From Chitinophaga eiseniae (lineage in GTDB: Bacteria > Bacteroidota > Bacteroidia > Chitinophagales > Chitinophagaceae), in contig NZ_FUWZ01000005.1 in the NCBI RefSeq assembly GCF_900167135.1, positions 567,003 through 631,002 of the forward strand: a stretch of DNA of 64,000 nucleotides. Reading direction: 5' to 3'. Made by a program: the position numbers and the translations under genes. The stretch's first letter is position 1, and the number at the start of each line of letters is the position of its first letter. The notes below the pieces were generated by a model, which was given only the letters and a program-made list of their open reading frames with translations, was not told the origin of the DNA and did not search any database. This document shows, piece by piece, positions 43,660 to 52,061 of the stretch.

Positions 43660-46600
43660 CAAATAAGATTAATCAACTGATGAATATCTCCGGTTGTGGT
43701 ACTCTGAAGAAAACCGATGCCAGCTCCCAGCAAAGGCAGTCCGGCCGCGACATAAGCAAATTCTAGCTGACCAGCCGCTACACTGCCATTCTTTAACGCG
43801 CCACCTACATTAGACAAGATATCCTGCATGAATGTCAGCGAATCTTCTTTCTCAATGACGTCAGCCGCCAAGGCAAAAGGGAAAATAACCCCATCGAATA
43901 AGGCACTGACACCAGCGCTTACACTCGGTTCCGGTATACGCGCTGAAACAATTGTTTTAATAAATGACAATACCCACGTTGAGCGCTTAAAATTATATGC
44001 AACGATATCCTGATTGTCTTTCCTTACTGGATAAGTCAGCGGAGGAGTGGAGAAGGAAAGCACAAATGATAATAAATCCAGCAGGTTTTTATGATCGGTC
44101 TTTTTCGCTTTAAACAACATCAGCGATATCACATGCCCGGGAATGGCAGCTATTGAAGCAAACCCTCCACCAATTTGTGAATAACACATCGCCGGATTAT
44201 CACAGCCCGCCACTGGATAAAGTTCCTCCTCCTTACCACGAAAAAGTTCCTCAAAATATTTGGTGGATGTCATATTATGGTCACCATCTTCAAACGGAGC
44301 TTTCCCGGTCAATATTTTGCTCGCATATGTAAATGGAATAGCAATAATAAATGCGATTGCTTCGGCGGCAGTCAGTTTTTTGTCTGCTTTTTTGTCAGCA
44401 TCCGTAATTAACGCTGCAAAGAAATTATACATTTTATTCAGGAAAGGTATTTGTACGGTACTTGTCAGGGCCGAAGAAATATCCTTCATCAGCTCCTTCA
44501 GCAAATCTAGCGCCTCTAGTATTAACGCTTTCATTGGATCCAGCAACAGGTCAAGTACATCATGCACTAAATTAAAAGCACTATTAATATCCAGCGCAAG
44601 TATATTACCCACATCCCGAAAGACCTTTAGCAGCTTCGGGATTAAATTGTCAACTATACCTGCCACCTTTTTTATAAAGTGTACGTACTGTTCACTACCT
44701 GTATCCTTATTTATCACCGCTACTATACCACCTCCAAGAAGATCGTTATTAAATATCTGTGAGAAAATCCAGCTGCCTGCCGCTGAATTCAGCGGAGATT
44801 TCAAGGATGATGACTGATCAAGTCTTGTTTTGGCAGTTTCAGGCAACTTTTCAGATAACAATACACCTTCAACTTTCTCTTTAACGCTATCAAATGATTG
44901 ACCTATCAGCTCCTTTAGATCTTCCACTTTATGCTCTAAAAATCTGATATAATGGGCAGCACCATTTTCTATCAGTTTTGCAATTATTTTATGCGATTTC
45001 CAGATGGCATCCAGACTGAGTACATGCCCCAGCCAGCGCATGATTTCGTCCAGGTCAATACCAATCTTTTTCAATATCCAGTTAATGGCTTTAAAAACTT
45101 TCAGCGCCGTATCCAGCATTAGCGTCAATACCTTGCCACCTATAGTAACGCAAAATTCCAATGCCTCATTTACCTTTTTAACAACGAATCTTACTGCATC
45201 TTTCGCTTGACCAATACTTTCCTCAATATATCTAAACCCGTCCCCTACCGTAGCCAGTATGAAGTCGGGAACGACACTAACCTCCATGATCCCGGCTTCA
45301 CCTGTATGGCTTTGCCAACTATCGTTTTCAAAGGACATGCCTATCACGAAACCATCAGACAGATGCGCCAGATTTAGCTTCTTCTCCACTTTCTCCTTGC
45401 TGTCTGACAAAGAAACAAACACACACCCTTCACTTCTTTTAACTGCCGTCATACCCATAAGCCTTTTTAAACTATCCACGGTATCATTCAGATCACCTTC
45501 CACTGATTTTTTACCGGACCCTATCGCTGCACGAAGTTCATCTCCCGACTTAATTCCAGATAAACCATTCAGAATTTTACCGTTTGGAAATATGTTGATG
45601 GTCTTCTTGAGAAAATCGGCCTCCAGGTGAAAAACCGGTACTGCAATATGTTCTGTCAACTGAATAATATTGATACTCCCCAACTCGTCTGTTTCAATTT
45701 CAGCCGGACTATTTTCATCTATGCTATATATCTTCCCATTAATATTTACGTATGTCCATTCTGAAGAAGTAAGCCTGAATTTTGTCTTGGCAAGTATACC
45801 GCCGTACTCGTCTGTTAGCTTGATATGCGTAACAAAGGAATTCAGATCTATCAGATAAGCATCCTTTTTAATGTTAATGGTACGCTGGTTCCAGACGCCA
45901 GATTTAGGGTCCTGCCAGCAGTGGATCAAATTATCTTGCTGATCAAGCAGGTAAAGTTCATTGGAGCGCTTCTTCTCATTTCGGATTGGGGCAACATGGG
46001 TGATGCCTTTAGCAAATCCATAGGCCTTATCCCATTGATATTCTTCACCAACTTTTTCACCATGAATGTAATATAAGGCATTAGCAGTTTTTCCTGTGCC
46101 CCCTATTGCCCATACGGATATATTGTGTTCATCCTCTACCACATATAATTGGTGCACATCCTGAATGGTATCCGTTACTACCCGAAAACCTGCTTCAATC
46201 TGACCTCTTTTAAACAAGAACACCCCTTGGTCGGTCCCCACGTACAAATCGGAAGACAGTGATTTGCCTTTTGTTTTCAAACCTGCGGCAACAGCCATAC
46301 ATTTGTATGTGGCATGTTGGTATCTCTTAGGGATATCAGGATTATTGGGACTAAAATCAAATGCTTTTTCGTGATGAACAGATTTACCATGATTGTGAAC
46401 AAGGCAAGTCAGTGTGGTAGTTTTATTCTGTGGGTACAGGAAGAATTTTGCTTTTTTCCCTGACATTAATCCTACCTCCAACTGCGTTATTTTATTAGCA
46501 GCTTCCGGCAGAGATGCTGCGGTGGCTGTCAGATCGGCGTTGTTTACTTCGTAATAATACTCCGCCTCGCCTTTTTTGCCTGCAATGACTACCATTGGAC

Positions 46601-47105
46601 TTTCATCTTTTTCATCAGTGGTACTCATATGAATATTATCTGCTACAAAAGCAGTGTCAATGCCACTCACTTTTTTACAGCTGCCCCTAAATTTAGCTGC
46701 ATCAATATCCCTGCTGATATTCTCCGCCAGAAATATATCTGTGTATACTTCTTGCTTTCGGGTCAGCGCCATAGCAATGGAGATAGTCTTATTGTGATTC
46801 TCTGATAAATCAAAAGCTACAGCCTTCTCATAGCCTTCAAAGTTGGCCATCAGGTCAAGTATCTCATACCCATCTGCACTGCCATTACTAAACCGGATAA
46901 GACGCAATTTATTATCAGTACCAATTGATAAAATCATTACATGTCCACTTTCATCCTGCGTCACCAACATATCTTTATTGGGTTCAATGGGAGAAGCTTT
47001 CATATGGGTTTTCATCAGTTCACCTGATACCAGCAGATGGATGTGGTCCATACCTGTAACACCAACTGTATCAAGCTTTATCACATCATTCAAATTAGTA
47101 TTCAT
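43659..47105 (-). CDS. 1148-residue protein with propeller-like N-terminal half and helical, hydrophobic C-terminal half
   Basis: I do not recognise a family. Residues 1 to about 440 contain repeated short beta segments ending in W/Y/F and D-x-x motifs (M-V-V-I-A-G-K-K-G, L-Y-V-G-T-D-Q-G-V-F-L-F, I-S-V-W-A-I-G-G-T), the look of a beta-propeller. About 440-620 is a mixed domain with H-T-G-E-A-G. From about 620 onwards it is mostly amphipathic and hydrophobic helices (I-G-Q-A-K-D-A-V-R-F-V-V-K-K-V, I-I-A-I-P-F-T-Y-A-S-K-I-L), with several stretches long enough to insert in membranes. No signal peptide. It lies 15 bases after the P47-like gene and overlaps the peptidase gene. Pore-forming or delivered-toxin behaviour is possible but not shown. 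Confidence 0.8.
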   Translation of the reverse strand: MNTNLNDVIKLDTVGVTGMDHIHLLVSGELMKTHMKASPIEPNKDMLVTQDESGHVMILSIGTDNKLRLIRFSNGSADGYEILDLMANFEGYEKAVAFDLSENHNKTISIAMALTRKQEVYTDIFLAENISRDIDAAKFRGSCKKVSGIDTAFVADNIHMSTTDEKDESPMVVIAGKKGEAEYYYEVNNADLTATAASLPEAANKITQLEVGLMSGKKAKFFLYPQNKTTTLTCLVHNHGKSVHHEKAFDFSPNNPDIPKRYQHATYKCMAVAAGLKTKGKSLSSDLYVGTDQGVFLFKRGQIEAGFRVVTDTIQDVHQLYVVEDEHNISVWAIGGTGKTANALYYIHGEKVGEEYQWDKAYGFAKGITHVAPIRNEKKRSNELYLLDQQDNLIHCWQDPKSGVWNQRTINIKKDAYLIDLNSFVTHIKLTDEYGGILAKTKFRLTSSEWTYVNINGKIYSIDENSPAEIETDELGSINIIQLTEHIAVPVFHLEADFLKKTINIFPNGKILNGLSGIKSGDELRAAIGSGKKSVEGDLNDTVDSLKRLMGMTAVKRSEGCVFVSLSDSKEKVEKKLNLAHLSDGFVIGMSFENDSWQSHTGEAGIMEVSVVPDFILATVGDGFRYIEESIGQAKDAVRFVVKKVNEALEFCVTIGGKVLTLMLDTALKVFKAINWILKKIGIDLDEIMRWLGHVLSLDAIWKSHKIIAKLIENGAAHYIRFLEHKVEDLKELIGQSFDSVKEKVEGVLLSEKLPETAKTRLDQSSSLKSPLNSAAGSWIFSQIFNNDLLGGGIVAVINKDTGSEQYVHFIKKVAGIVDNLIPKLLKVFRDVGNILALDINSAFNLVHDVLDLLLDPMKALILEALDLLKELMKDISSALTSTVQIPFLNKMYNFFAALITDADKKADKKLTAAEAIAFIIAIPFTYASKILTGKAPFEDGDHNMTSTKYFEELFRGKEEELYPVAGCDNPAMCYSQIGGGFASIAAIPGHVISLMLFKAKKTDHKNLLDLLSFVLSFSTPPLTYPVRKDNQDIVAYNFKRSTWVLSFIKTIVSARIPEPSVSAGVSALFDGVIFPFALAADVIEKEDSLTFMQDILSNVGGALKNGSVAAGQLEFAYVAAGLPLLGAGIGFLQSTTTGDIHQLINLI

Positions 47106-47120
47106 AAATCAATTTTTAAA

Positions 47121-48716
47121 TTAATGGGCAGATTTGTAAGTAAGGAGGAGGGAAAAATTGCCTTCATCGTCTATCGCGGGATTTTTAAAATAGAAGATGT
47201 TGCCACCGGGAAGCAGGATAGTGGTGTTGATGCTATTGCTCAGATTGGCGAACGCGTCTTTAACCTTCACTTGGCCGACGTCCGTCGCACCTGACATCGA
47301 ATGTAAAATCACCTCAAATAGGGCGCCACCTGGCCCCAGCACCCCCTCCAATAGGCCCATGAGTATTTTTCTCAGATTAAGGCCAGATTCCCCATGATGG
47401 TGAATGGGTTTATCTACGACAGGCTCTGAAATCACTACATTTAACTTCGGATTATCTCCCTCTTTTTCCTCCTTGATAATAAAACCGCCTTTCCACTTAA
47501 CTTCAGTGCTTGCCCATTCAACATGATCCTTCAATGGCCCAGGGTTCTCCTCTCTGCTGCTCATGTAGATTTTAATATAACCGTCAAGGCCCACCTCCAC
47601 ACTTGTAATCTGCTTCTTCGCTCCTTCATTTACCTTATGCTTAAAAGATACCTCTATTTTATTGGTGTATTGATTATCTCCGGAAGTGTTCTCGGAAATC
47701 ACATAACTGGTTTTGTTTGTTTCGTTCACGATCTTTTGCGCCTGTTCAAAAGAATTAGCCTTAGCTCCTTTGAATTTTAGTTCTTCCAGCGTCTTCTCAC
47801 CCCATTCTTTTATTTTGTTAAACAACGGCTCCAATAGCAGTTTTTCCAATAGGTCTGCGCGTGAAATGATCATTTTAGCATCAATTCCTTCGGCTGCACT
47901 GATCCAATTTTTGGGAAATTTATCGGGTGTTTCCAACTTTTTATCTTCATTATTTTTTGTAATGAGCAGAAAGTTGAGGGTGCTTATAGCCGGGTTCTCA
48001 TCTTTAAACATCGTGTAATTTACTTTCTTCGGTGTCAGTGAGGAAGGAAGCAGATGATCCCTGGATGTATTACTTTCTGTTCTCTGTTCAATAGCATAGC
48101 CTAATATATAGGGGTTACCTGTTTTACGCAGATACGTTAAATAAAAATTCATAAATGGTATCATCCCTTCTATACCTACATCTCCAGCCTTGCCTGCTTG
48201 GGTTTTTTCGGAAAAAAAAGGCAATTTTTCAACACTCTCAAAATCCATCATCAAAGCATTTACCGAAAATTTATCATCCGTAAATTCTTTTATACGCTTT
48301 TTTACATCAGCAGGCTGTAGTATTTTTGTTTCACTTTTCTCTACGTCGTTCAGTCCTAAGTTTAGGTTAATACTATAGACCCAGTCCTCAATCGGATAGT
48401 CGTTCGGAGTGCGCCTGGACCAGAAACGTGCAGTACCGGATTTCAAGTGAAGTTCCAGCGTGATATTCTGCCCGCTCTCTGGAATACTAATCTGTGGGAT
48501 CAGTTCTGCATTGATGAACGCTGCATCTTCAGGGATTTCGCTCTCCTTTTCATGCACTGCATAAATATAATCTACACCCTTGAGTACCTGCGATATAATC
48601 AACTGGGAATGTATTGTGCCCTTGTTCTGTAAGTTTTCTAATTCTTCATTAATGGTTTCTGTCGTCATAGAAATAACCATGTCATAGAGCTTAAAAATCT
48701 CGGTGTTTTTAACCAT
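47121..48716 (-). CDS. TULIP-superfamily P47/OrfX-like protein (tentative)
   Basis: A 531-residue protein without signal peptide. Its plan resembles clostridial P47: an early Y-D-M-V-I-S-M-T-T-E-T-I-N-E-E-L (compare the W-D-x-V-x-x-x-x-x-x-x-V-N start of P47), L-E-L-H-L-K-S-G-T-A-R-F, a middle D-H-L-L-P-S-S-L-T-P-K-K followed by a run ending L-N-F-L-L-I-T-K-N, then K-M-I-I-S-R-A-D-L-L-E-K-L-L-L-E-P-L, and a last segment I-L-L-P-G-G-N-I-F-Y-F-K-N-P. These similarities were judged by eye from memory. P47/OrfX proteins accompany botulinum-type and mosquitocidal toxins and bind lipids. It is the first gene of the minus-strand island operon. Confidence 0.6.
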   Translation of the reverse strand: MVKNTEIFKLYDMVISMTTETINEELENLQNKGTIHSQLIISQVLKGVDYIYAVHEKESEIPEDAAFINAELIPQISIPESGQNITLELHLKSGTARFWSRRTPNDYPIEDWVYSINLNLGLNDVEKSETKILQPADVKKRIKEFTDDKFSVNALMMDFESVEKLPFFSEKTQAGKAGDVGIEGMIPFMNFYLTYLRKTGNPYILGYAIEQRTESNTSRDHLLPSSLTPKKVNYTMFKDENPAISTLNFLLITKNNEDKKLETPDKFPKNWISAAEGIDAKMIISRADLLEKLLLEPLFNKIKEWGEKTLEELKFKGAKANSFEQAQKIVNETNKTSYVISENTSGDNQYTNKIEVSFKHKVNEGAKKQITSVEVGLDGYIKIYMSSREENPGPLKDHVEWASTEVKWKGGFIIKEEKEGDNPKLNVVISEPVVDKPIHHHGESGLNLRKILMGLLEGVLGPGGALFEVILHSMSGATDVGQVKVKDAFANLSNSINTTILLPGGNIFYFKNPAIDDEGNFSLLLTYKSAH

Positions 48717-49278
48717 TTTGTTAATAATGTTTTAAAGTGAAATAATATTGGAATGTGAAAAAAAATAATGGAGAAAAAAGGAAAGTCTGCTGCAACTATG
48801 GAGCATAGCTACCGGGCCGATGCGGAGGACATCGTTCAACAACATTTCTAATGGAGTCTTTAGCTACAGTGAAGCATACGTATATTACACAGCACGGCAT
48901 CGCCACCTGCGAAAATATCCACAGCCATCTATCTGGTTATATGTTGGAAGATATTTAGTAGTTGTATATATTATTTAGCACTACCTCATTTCCATAACAA
49001 TCACGACAAAGCAGCTGCCATTTCTGGCTACACCTACTTATGCCTGGTGAGATCACAACATTAAATTGGTGAGATAAAAATTGCTTGTTCATGTCATTGG
49101 GGGAATCCTGGTTTTGGATACTGGTTATAATGAGTCGTTACAATAGCAACTATCGGAGAAGTAAATTCCGTTTATGCTCAGCTAAAATATGGCAATCTCT
49201 GTACAAAAAAAAATAAATTGTATAAATAAATTAGCAGTGCTTACTAAATAAAAATACTTTGATGACCGACTTTTTCAA
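48717..49278. other. AT-rich gap upstream of the island operon
   Basis: About 560 AT-rich bases with no convincing gene on either strand. It should contain the promoter of the minus-strand operon. A 27-codon plus-strand frame (48768-48851) contains D-A-E-D-I-V-Q, reminiscent of ECF sigma region 2, but is too short to call. Confidence 0.45.
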
Positions 49279-49602
49279 TTATATACGCAATGTTTTCGTA
49301 TAGGCATGTGACAGGTGCCGCTTGCCATCCCGTTCGTTTCTTTTCACATACTCATCGTAATAATCTAAAAAATTAGCTTTGAATTTATGTGGTGGGATAT
49401 AAGCGACCCGATTGCCTGTTGCTCAATCGTCTTTTCACTCTTCTTAACGGCTATCAGTGCACGGGCCTGTTTATTATGAATCTTCTCTTCCCGGCTTTTA
49501 GGATTGGTATAAACAAATATTTCGGTTGATGGTCTCTGTCCTTTCGTCATAGTAAAAAGTGATCTTATCTCCTTTTTTGCTCAATCTCTCCAGTATATTC
49601 AT
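49279..49602 (-). pseudogene. tyrosine-type integrase, N-terminal relic with two frameshifts
   Basis: Starting at ATG 49602 the relic reads M-N-I-L-E-R-L-S-K-K-G-D-K-I-T-F-Y-Y-D, shifts frame near 49535-49548, continues G-Q-R-P-S-T-E-I-F-V-Y-T-N-P-K and H-N-K-Q-A-R-A-L, shifts again near 49402-49412, and goes on A-Y-I-P-P-H-K-F-K-A-N-F-L-D-Y-Y-D-E-Y-V-K-R-N to a stop at 49281-49279. This is the arm-binding and start of the core-binding domain of Bacteroidota phage-integrase-family recombinases. The catalytic domain (R...HxxR...Y) is gone. It lies about 380 bases downstream of the tRNA-Leu 3' end on the same strand, the usual place for an island integrase. Confidence 0.82.
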
Positions 49603-49941
49603 ACATCACAATTTTGACAGGTAAAACAAACGATGATCAATCTGTATGCCGTGCCAGTCATGGCATGTACGGCATTTACGCAGGCAAGAAAAACCGGAGA
49701 AAAGCGGAGAAATCTTTTTTCGGAATAATAGTTTTGAGCGATGACATTTTGCCGGATACCTTTACCAGTGCAGTAAAGCAGGAAAAACTGACACTTTTCG
49801 TTTGATGAAACGGGGGATGCGTGCTGGTAGTGTGCTGGAGCTGGCACGTGAATTTGGTGTGTCATTTAGTGTGTCAAATTTGTGTCGGAAATAGTGGGAG
49901 AAAGCGGTAAAAACCGTTAAAAACGACACTTGACCAAATGA
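49603..49941. other. gap between integrase relic and tRNA terminator
   Basis: About 340 bases with short open frames on both strands, none with a recognisable motif. Probably decayed island border sequence. The tRNA 3' end is the likely attachment site. Confidence 0.45.
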
Positions 49942-49980
49942 ACAAAGGCTTGTAAGTCATACTTACAAGCCTTTGTTTTA
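49942..49980. terminator. strong hairpin terminator downstream of tRNA-Leu
   Basis: A perfect 15-bp inverted repeat (arms 49942-49956 and 49962-49976) with a five-base loop and T-rich flank on the plus side. It lies six bases beyond the tRNA 3' end and would terminate the minus-strand tRNA transcript or insulate it from the plus strand. Confidence 0.8.
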
Positions 49981-49982
49981 CG

Positions 49983-50066
49983 TGCCCAGAACTGGATTCG
50001 AACCAGCACACCCTTGCAGGCGCTGCGACCTGAACACAGTGCGTCTACCAATTTCGCCATCTGGGC
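49983..50066 (-). tRNA. tRNA-Leu (anticodon CAG)
   Basis: The minus strand folds as a class II tRNA of 84 bases: acceptor arms GCCCAGA and TCTGGGC with discriminator A, D-loop with ATTGGTAGAC, anticodon loop TTCAGGT (anticodon CAG), a short variable arm, and the T-arm with GGTTCGAATCC. CCA is not encoded. A consensus Bacteroidota promoter lies just upstream. Its 3' end points towards the integrase relic and the P47-like island. Confidence 0.96.
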
Positions 50067-50090
50067 AACTGATATTGTGATCAGGGGATG

Positions 50091-50121
50091 CAAAAGTACA
50101 CATTCATTTTAATTCACCAAA
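50091..50121 (-). promoter_or_regulatory. promoter of tRNA-Leu, Bacteroidota sigma-A consensus
   Basis: On the minus strand, TTTG (50121-50118), a 19-base spacer, and TACTTTTG (50098-50091) match the TTTG-N19-TAnnTTTG consensus of the primary Bacteroidota sigma factor exactly. The tRNA begins 25 bases downstream. Confidence 0.85.
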
Positions 50122-50139
50122 TTTTTTTTAAAATATTTG

Positions 50140-50159
50140 CTTACTTACTAGTAAGTAAG
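50140..50159. promoter_or_regulatory. perfect 20-bp palindrome, likely TetR operator
   Basis: CTTACTTACTAGTAAGTAAG is perfectly self-complementary and lies 31 bases before the start of a TetR-family gene. The A/G-T-A-A repeated half-sites are typical of TetR-type operators, so autoregulation of the TetR-fabF pair is likely. Confidence 0.8.
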
Positions 50160-50189
50160 TAACTTGCAGCCGGTTTTAACGCAGCTGAA

Positions 50190-50744
50190 ATGACGCTCAT
50201 GAAAGATAAAATAGTGACGCTGGCGGATAAGCTGATCCGGGTAAAAGGATTTAATGCTTTCAGTTATAAAGACATCGCCGACCCGCTGTCGGTAAAAAAC
50301 GCAGCGGTGCATTACCATTTTCCCTCCAAGGCCGACCTGGGCATGGCGGTGATCGGGGAAGAGATGCAACGGTTCCAACACAGCGTGCAGCAGTGGCAGC
50401 AGCTGCCGGAAGAGGAACAGCTGGCCCTGCTGGTCGACGTATTCCGCAAACATTGTTATGCAGGCAACGTATGCCTGATGGGCTCACTGGCGCCGGACTA
50501 TGAAACGCTGACCCCGCAGATGCAGGAAAAAATAAATGAAATGGCGGAAGCCATCGTGGAATGGGTGACGACCTGCCTGGAGAAGGGCCGCAAAAACAAA
50601 CGCTTTCACTTTAAAGGTACCGCAGGCGACAGAGCGCTGCTGGTCATTTCCAATCTTCAATCTTCGCTGCTGCTGGCCAGGGTCATGGGCCCTGAAGCAT
50701 TCGACAGGATCGGCCGGCAGCTGCTGGAAGACTTACGTTCATAA
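50190..50744 (+). CDS. TetR/AcrR family transcriptional regulator
   Basis: A 184-residue TetR regulator: helix-turn-helix in K-D-K-I-V-T-L-A-D-K-L-I-R-V-K-G and S-Y-K-D-I-A-D-P-L-S-V-K-N-A-A-V-H-Y-H-F-P-S-K-A-D-L, then a helical effector domain containing two cysteines (H-C-Y-A-G-N-V-C) that are common in the NemR/AcuR-like branch. A perfect palindrome sits just upstream. The next gene, a beta-ketoacyl-ACP synthase, begins 11 bases after the stop and is presumably its target along with itself. Confidence 0.94.
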   Translation: MTLMKDKIVTLADKLIRVKGFNAFSYKDIADPLSVKNAAVHYHFPSKADLGMAVIGEEMQRFQHSVQQWQQLPEEEQLALLVDVFRKHCYAGNVCLMGSLAPDYETLTPQMQEKINEMAEAIVEWVTTCLEKGRKNKRFHFKGTAGDRALLVISNLQSSLLLARVMGPEAFDRIGRQLLEDLRS

Positions 50745-50755
50745 AATCAGCTACT

Positions 50756-51997
50756 ATGAAAAGAGTTGTTATCACCGGTATGGGTGCAATAACCCCTTTG
50801 GGAAATAATGTGACCGCCTTCTGGGACAACCTCGTGGCCGGCGCCAGCGGCGCCGCCACTATCACCCGCTTCGATGCCTCCCGCTTCCGGACAAAATTCG
50901 CCTGCGAGCTGAAAGGCTACGACCCGGCCACAGCGCTCGATAAAGCGGAAATCCGCAAGACAGACCCCTTCACACAATATGCACTCTCCGCTGCGGCGGA
51001 AGCCATCGGTGACGCAGGGCTCAACTTCTCCGCCATGGACCCCTTCGATACCGGCGTGATCTGGGGCTCCGGACAGGGCGGCATGCAGACGTTCGAGGAA
51101 CAGGTGACGGAATACGTAACGGGGGGCTACAACCCGCGGTTCAGCCCTTACTTCGTGCCCCGCCTGATCACCAATATGGCGTCGGGCATGATCTCTATCA
51201 AATATGGCCTCATGGGCATCAACTACACCACTGTCTCCGCCTGCGCCACGTCCAATACGGCGATCATGGACGCGCTCAACTATATCCGCCTCGGTAAAGC
51301 GAAAGTGATGATCACCGGCGGCTCTGAAGCACCTGTTACGCCGGCGTCCGTAGGTGGCTTCTGCGCCATGAAAGCGATGTCCGTCAGGAACGACGACCCT
51401 GCTCATGCCTCCCGTCCTTTTGATACGGACCGCGACGGCTTCGTCATGAGCGAAGGGGCTGCCGCCCTGGTGCTCGAAGAATACGAACACGCCAAAGCCC
51501 GTGGCGCCCATATCTACGCAGAAGTGGCCGGCGCAGCCATGACGGCAGACGCCTACCATATGACGGCCACCCATCCTGAAGGACTGGGCGCCTTCCAGGC
51601 TATGAAAAGCGCGCTGCAGGAAGCGGAAATCAACCTGCAACAGGTGGATTATCTCAACGCGCACGCTACCTCCACACCGGTGGGCGACCTCAGCGAGATA
51701 GCAGCCATCACGAAGCTGTTCGGCCCCGCACCCGGTCATCTGCATATCAGCGCTACCAAATCCATGACAGGCCATCTGCTGGGCGCCGCCGGCGCCATCG
51801 AAGCCGTCGCCTGCATCAAAAGCATTACCGACGGTATCATACCGCCCACTATCAATACCACCACGCTGGACCCGCAGATACCTGCCAGCCTGCAGATCGT
51901 GTTGAAAACAGCGATAGAGAAAAACGTGAAAGTAGCCGTCAGCAATACTTTTGGCTTCGGTGGCCACAACGGCATCGTGGTATTCAGAAAAATATAG
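50756..51997 (+). CDS. beta-ketoacyl-ACP synthase II-type (FabF-like) condensing enzyme
   Basis: Cytosolic thiolase-fold enzyme of 413 residues that elongates acyl chains with malonyl-ACP. The nucleophile Cys163 is in V-S-A-C-A-T-S; the two catalytic histidines are in N-A-H-A-T-S-T-P-V-G-D and K-S-M-T-G-H-L-L-G-A-A-G. The start V-V-I-T-G-M-G-A-I-T-P-L-G and the end F-G-F-G-G-H-N-G are standard for KAS II. Because it is separated from other fab genes and paired with a TetR, it may be a second, regulated copy rather than the housekeeping fabF. Confidence 0.95.
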   Translation: MKRVVITGMGAITPLGNNVTAFWDNLVAGASGAATITRFDASRFRTKFACELKGYDPATALDKAEIRKTDPFTQYALSAAAEAIGDAGLNFSAMDPFDTGVIWGSGQGGMQTFEEQVTEYVTGGYNPRFSPYFVPRLITNMASGMISIKYGLMGINYTTVSACATSNTAIMDALNYIRLGKAKVMITGGSEAPVTPASVGGFCAMKAMSVRNDDPAHASRPFDTDRDGFVMSEGAAALVLEEYEHAKARGAHIYAEVAGAAMTADAYHMTATHPEGLGAFQAMKSALQEAEINLQQVDYLNAHATSTPVGDLSEIAAITKLFGPAPGHLHISATKSMTGHLLGAAGAIEAVACIKSITDGIIPPTINTTTLDPQIPASLQIVLKTAIEKNVKVAVSNTFGFGGHNGIVVFRKI

Positions 51998-52061
51998 GCA
52001 AAACTGTATATTGTGCGTTGATCATTTCCGAAACTATCAACCTGAAATCATCAACCGAACA

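Noticed and set aside
48768..48851. Short plus-strand frame with D-A-E-D-I-V-Q resembling ECF sigma region 2
   Set aside because: Only 27 codons, no further sigma sequence in any frame nearby; treated as coincidence or an unprovable relic.
50747..51967. Minus-strand 406-codon frame opposite fabF-like gene
   Set aside because: FabF motifs and catalytic residues are on the plus strand; the antisense frame is rich in His and Gly without any family.
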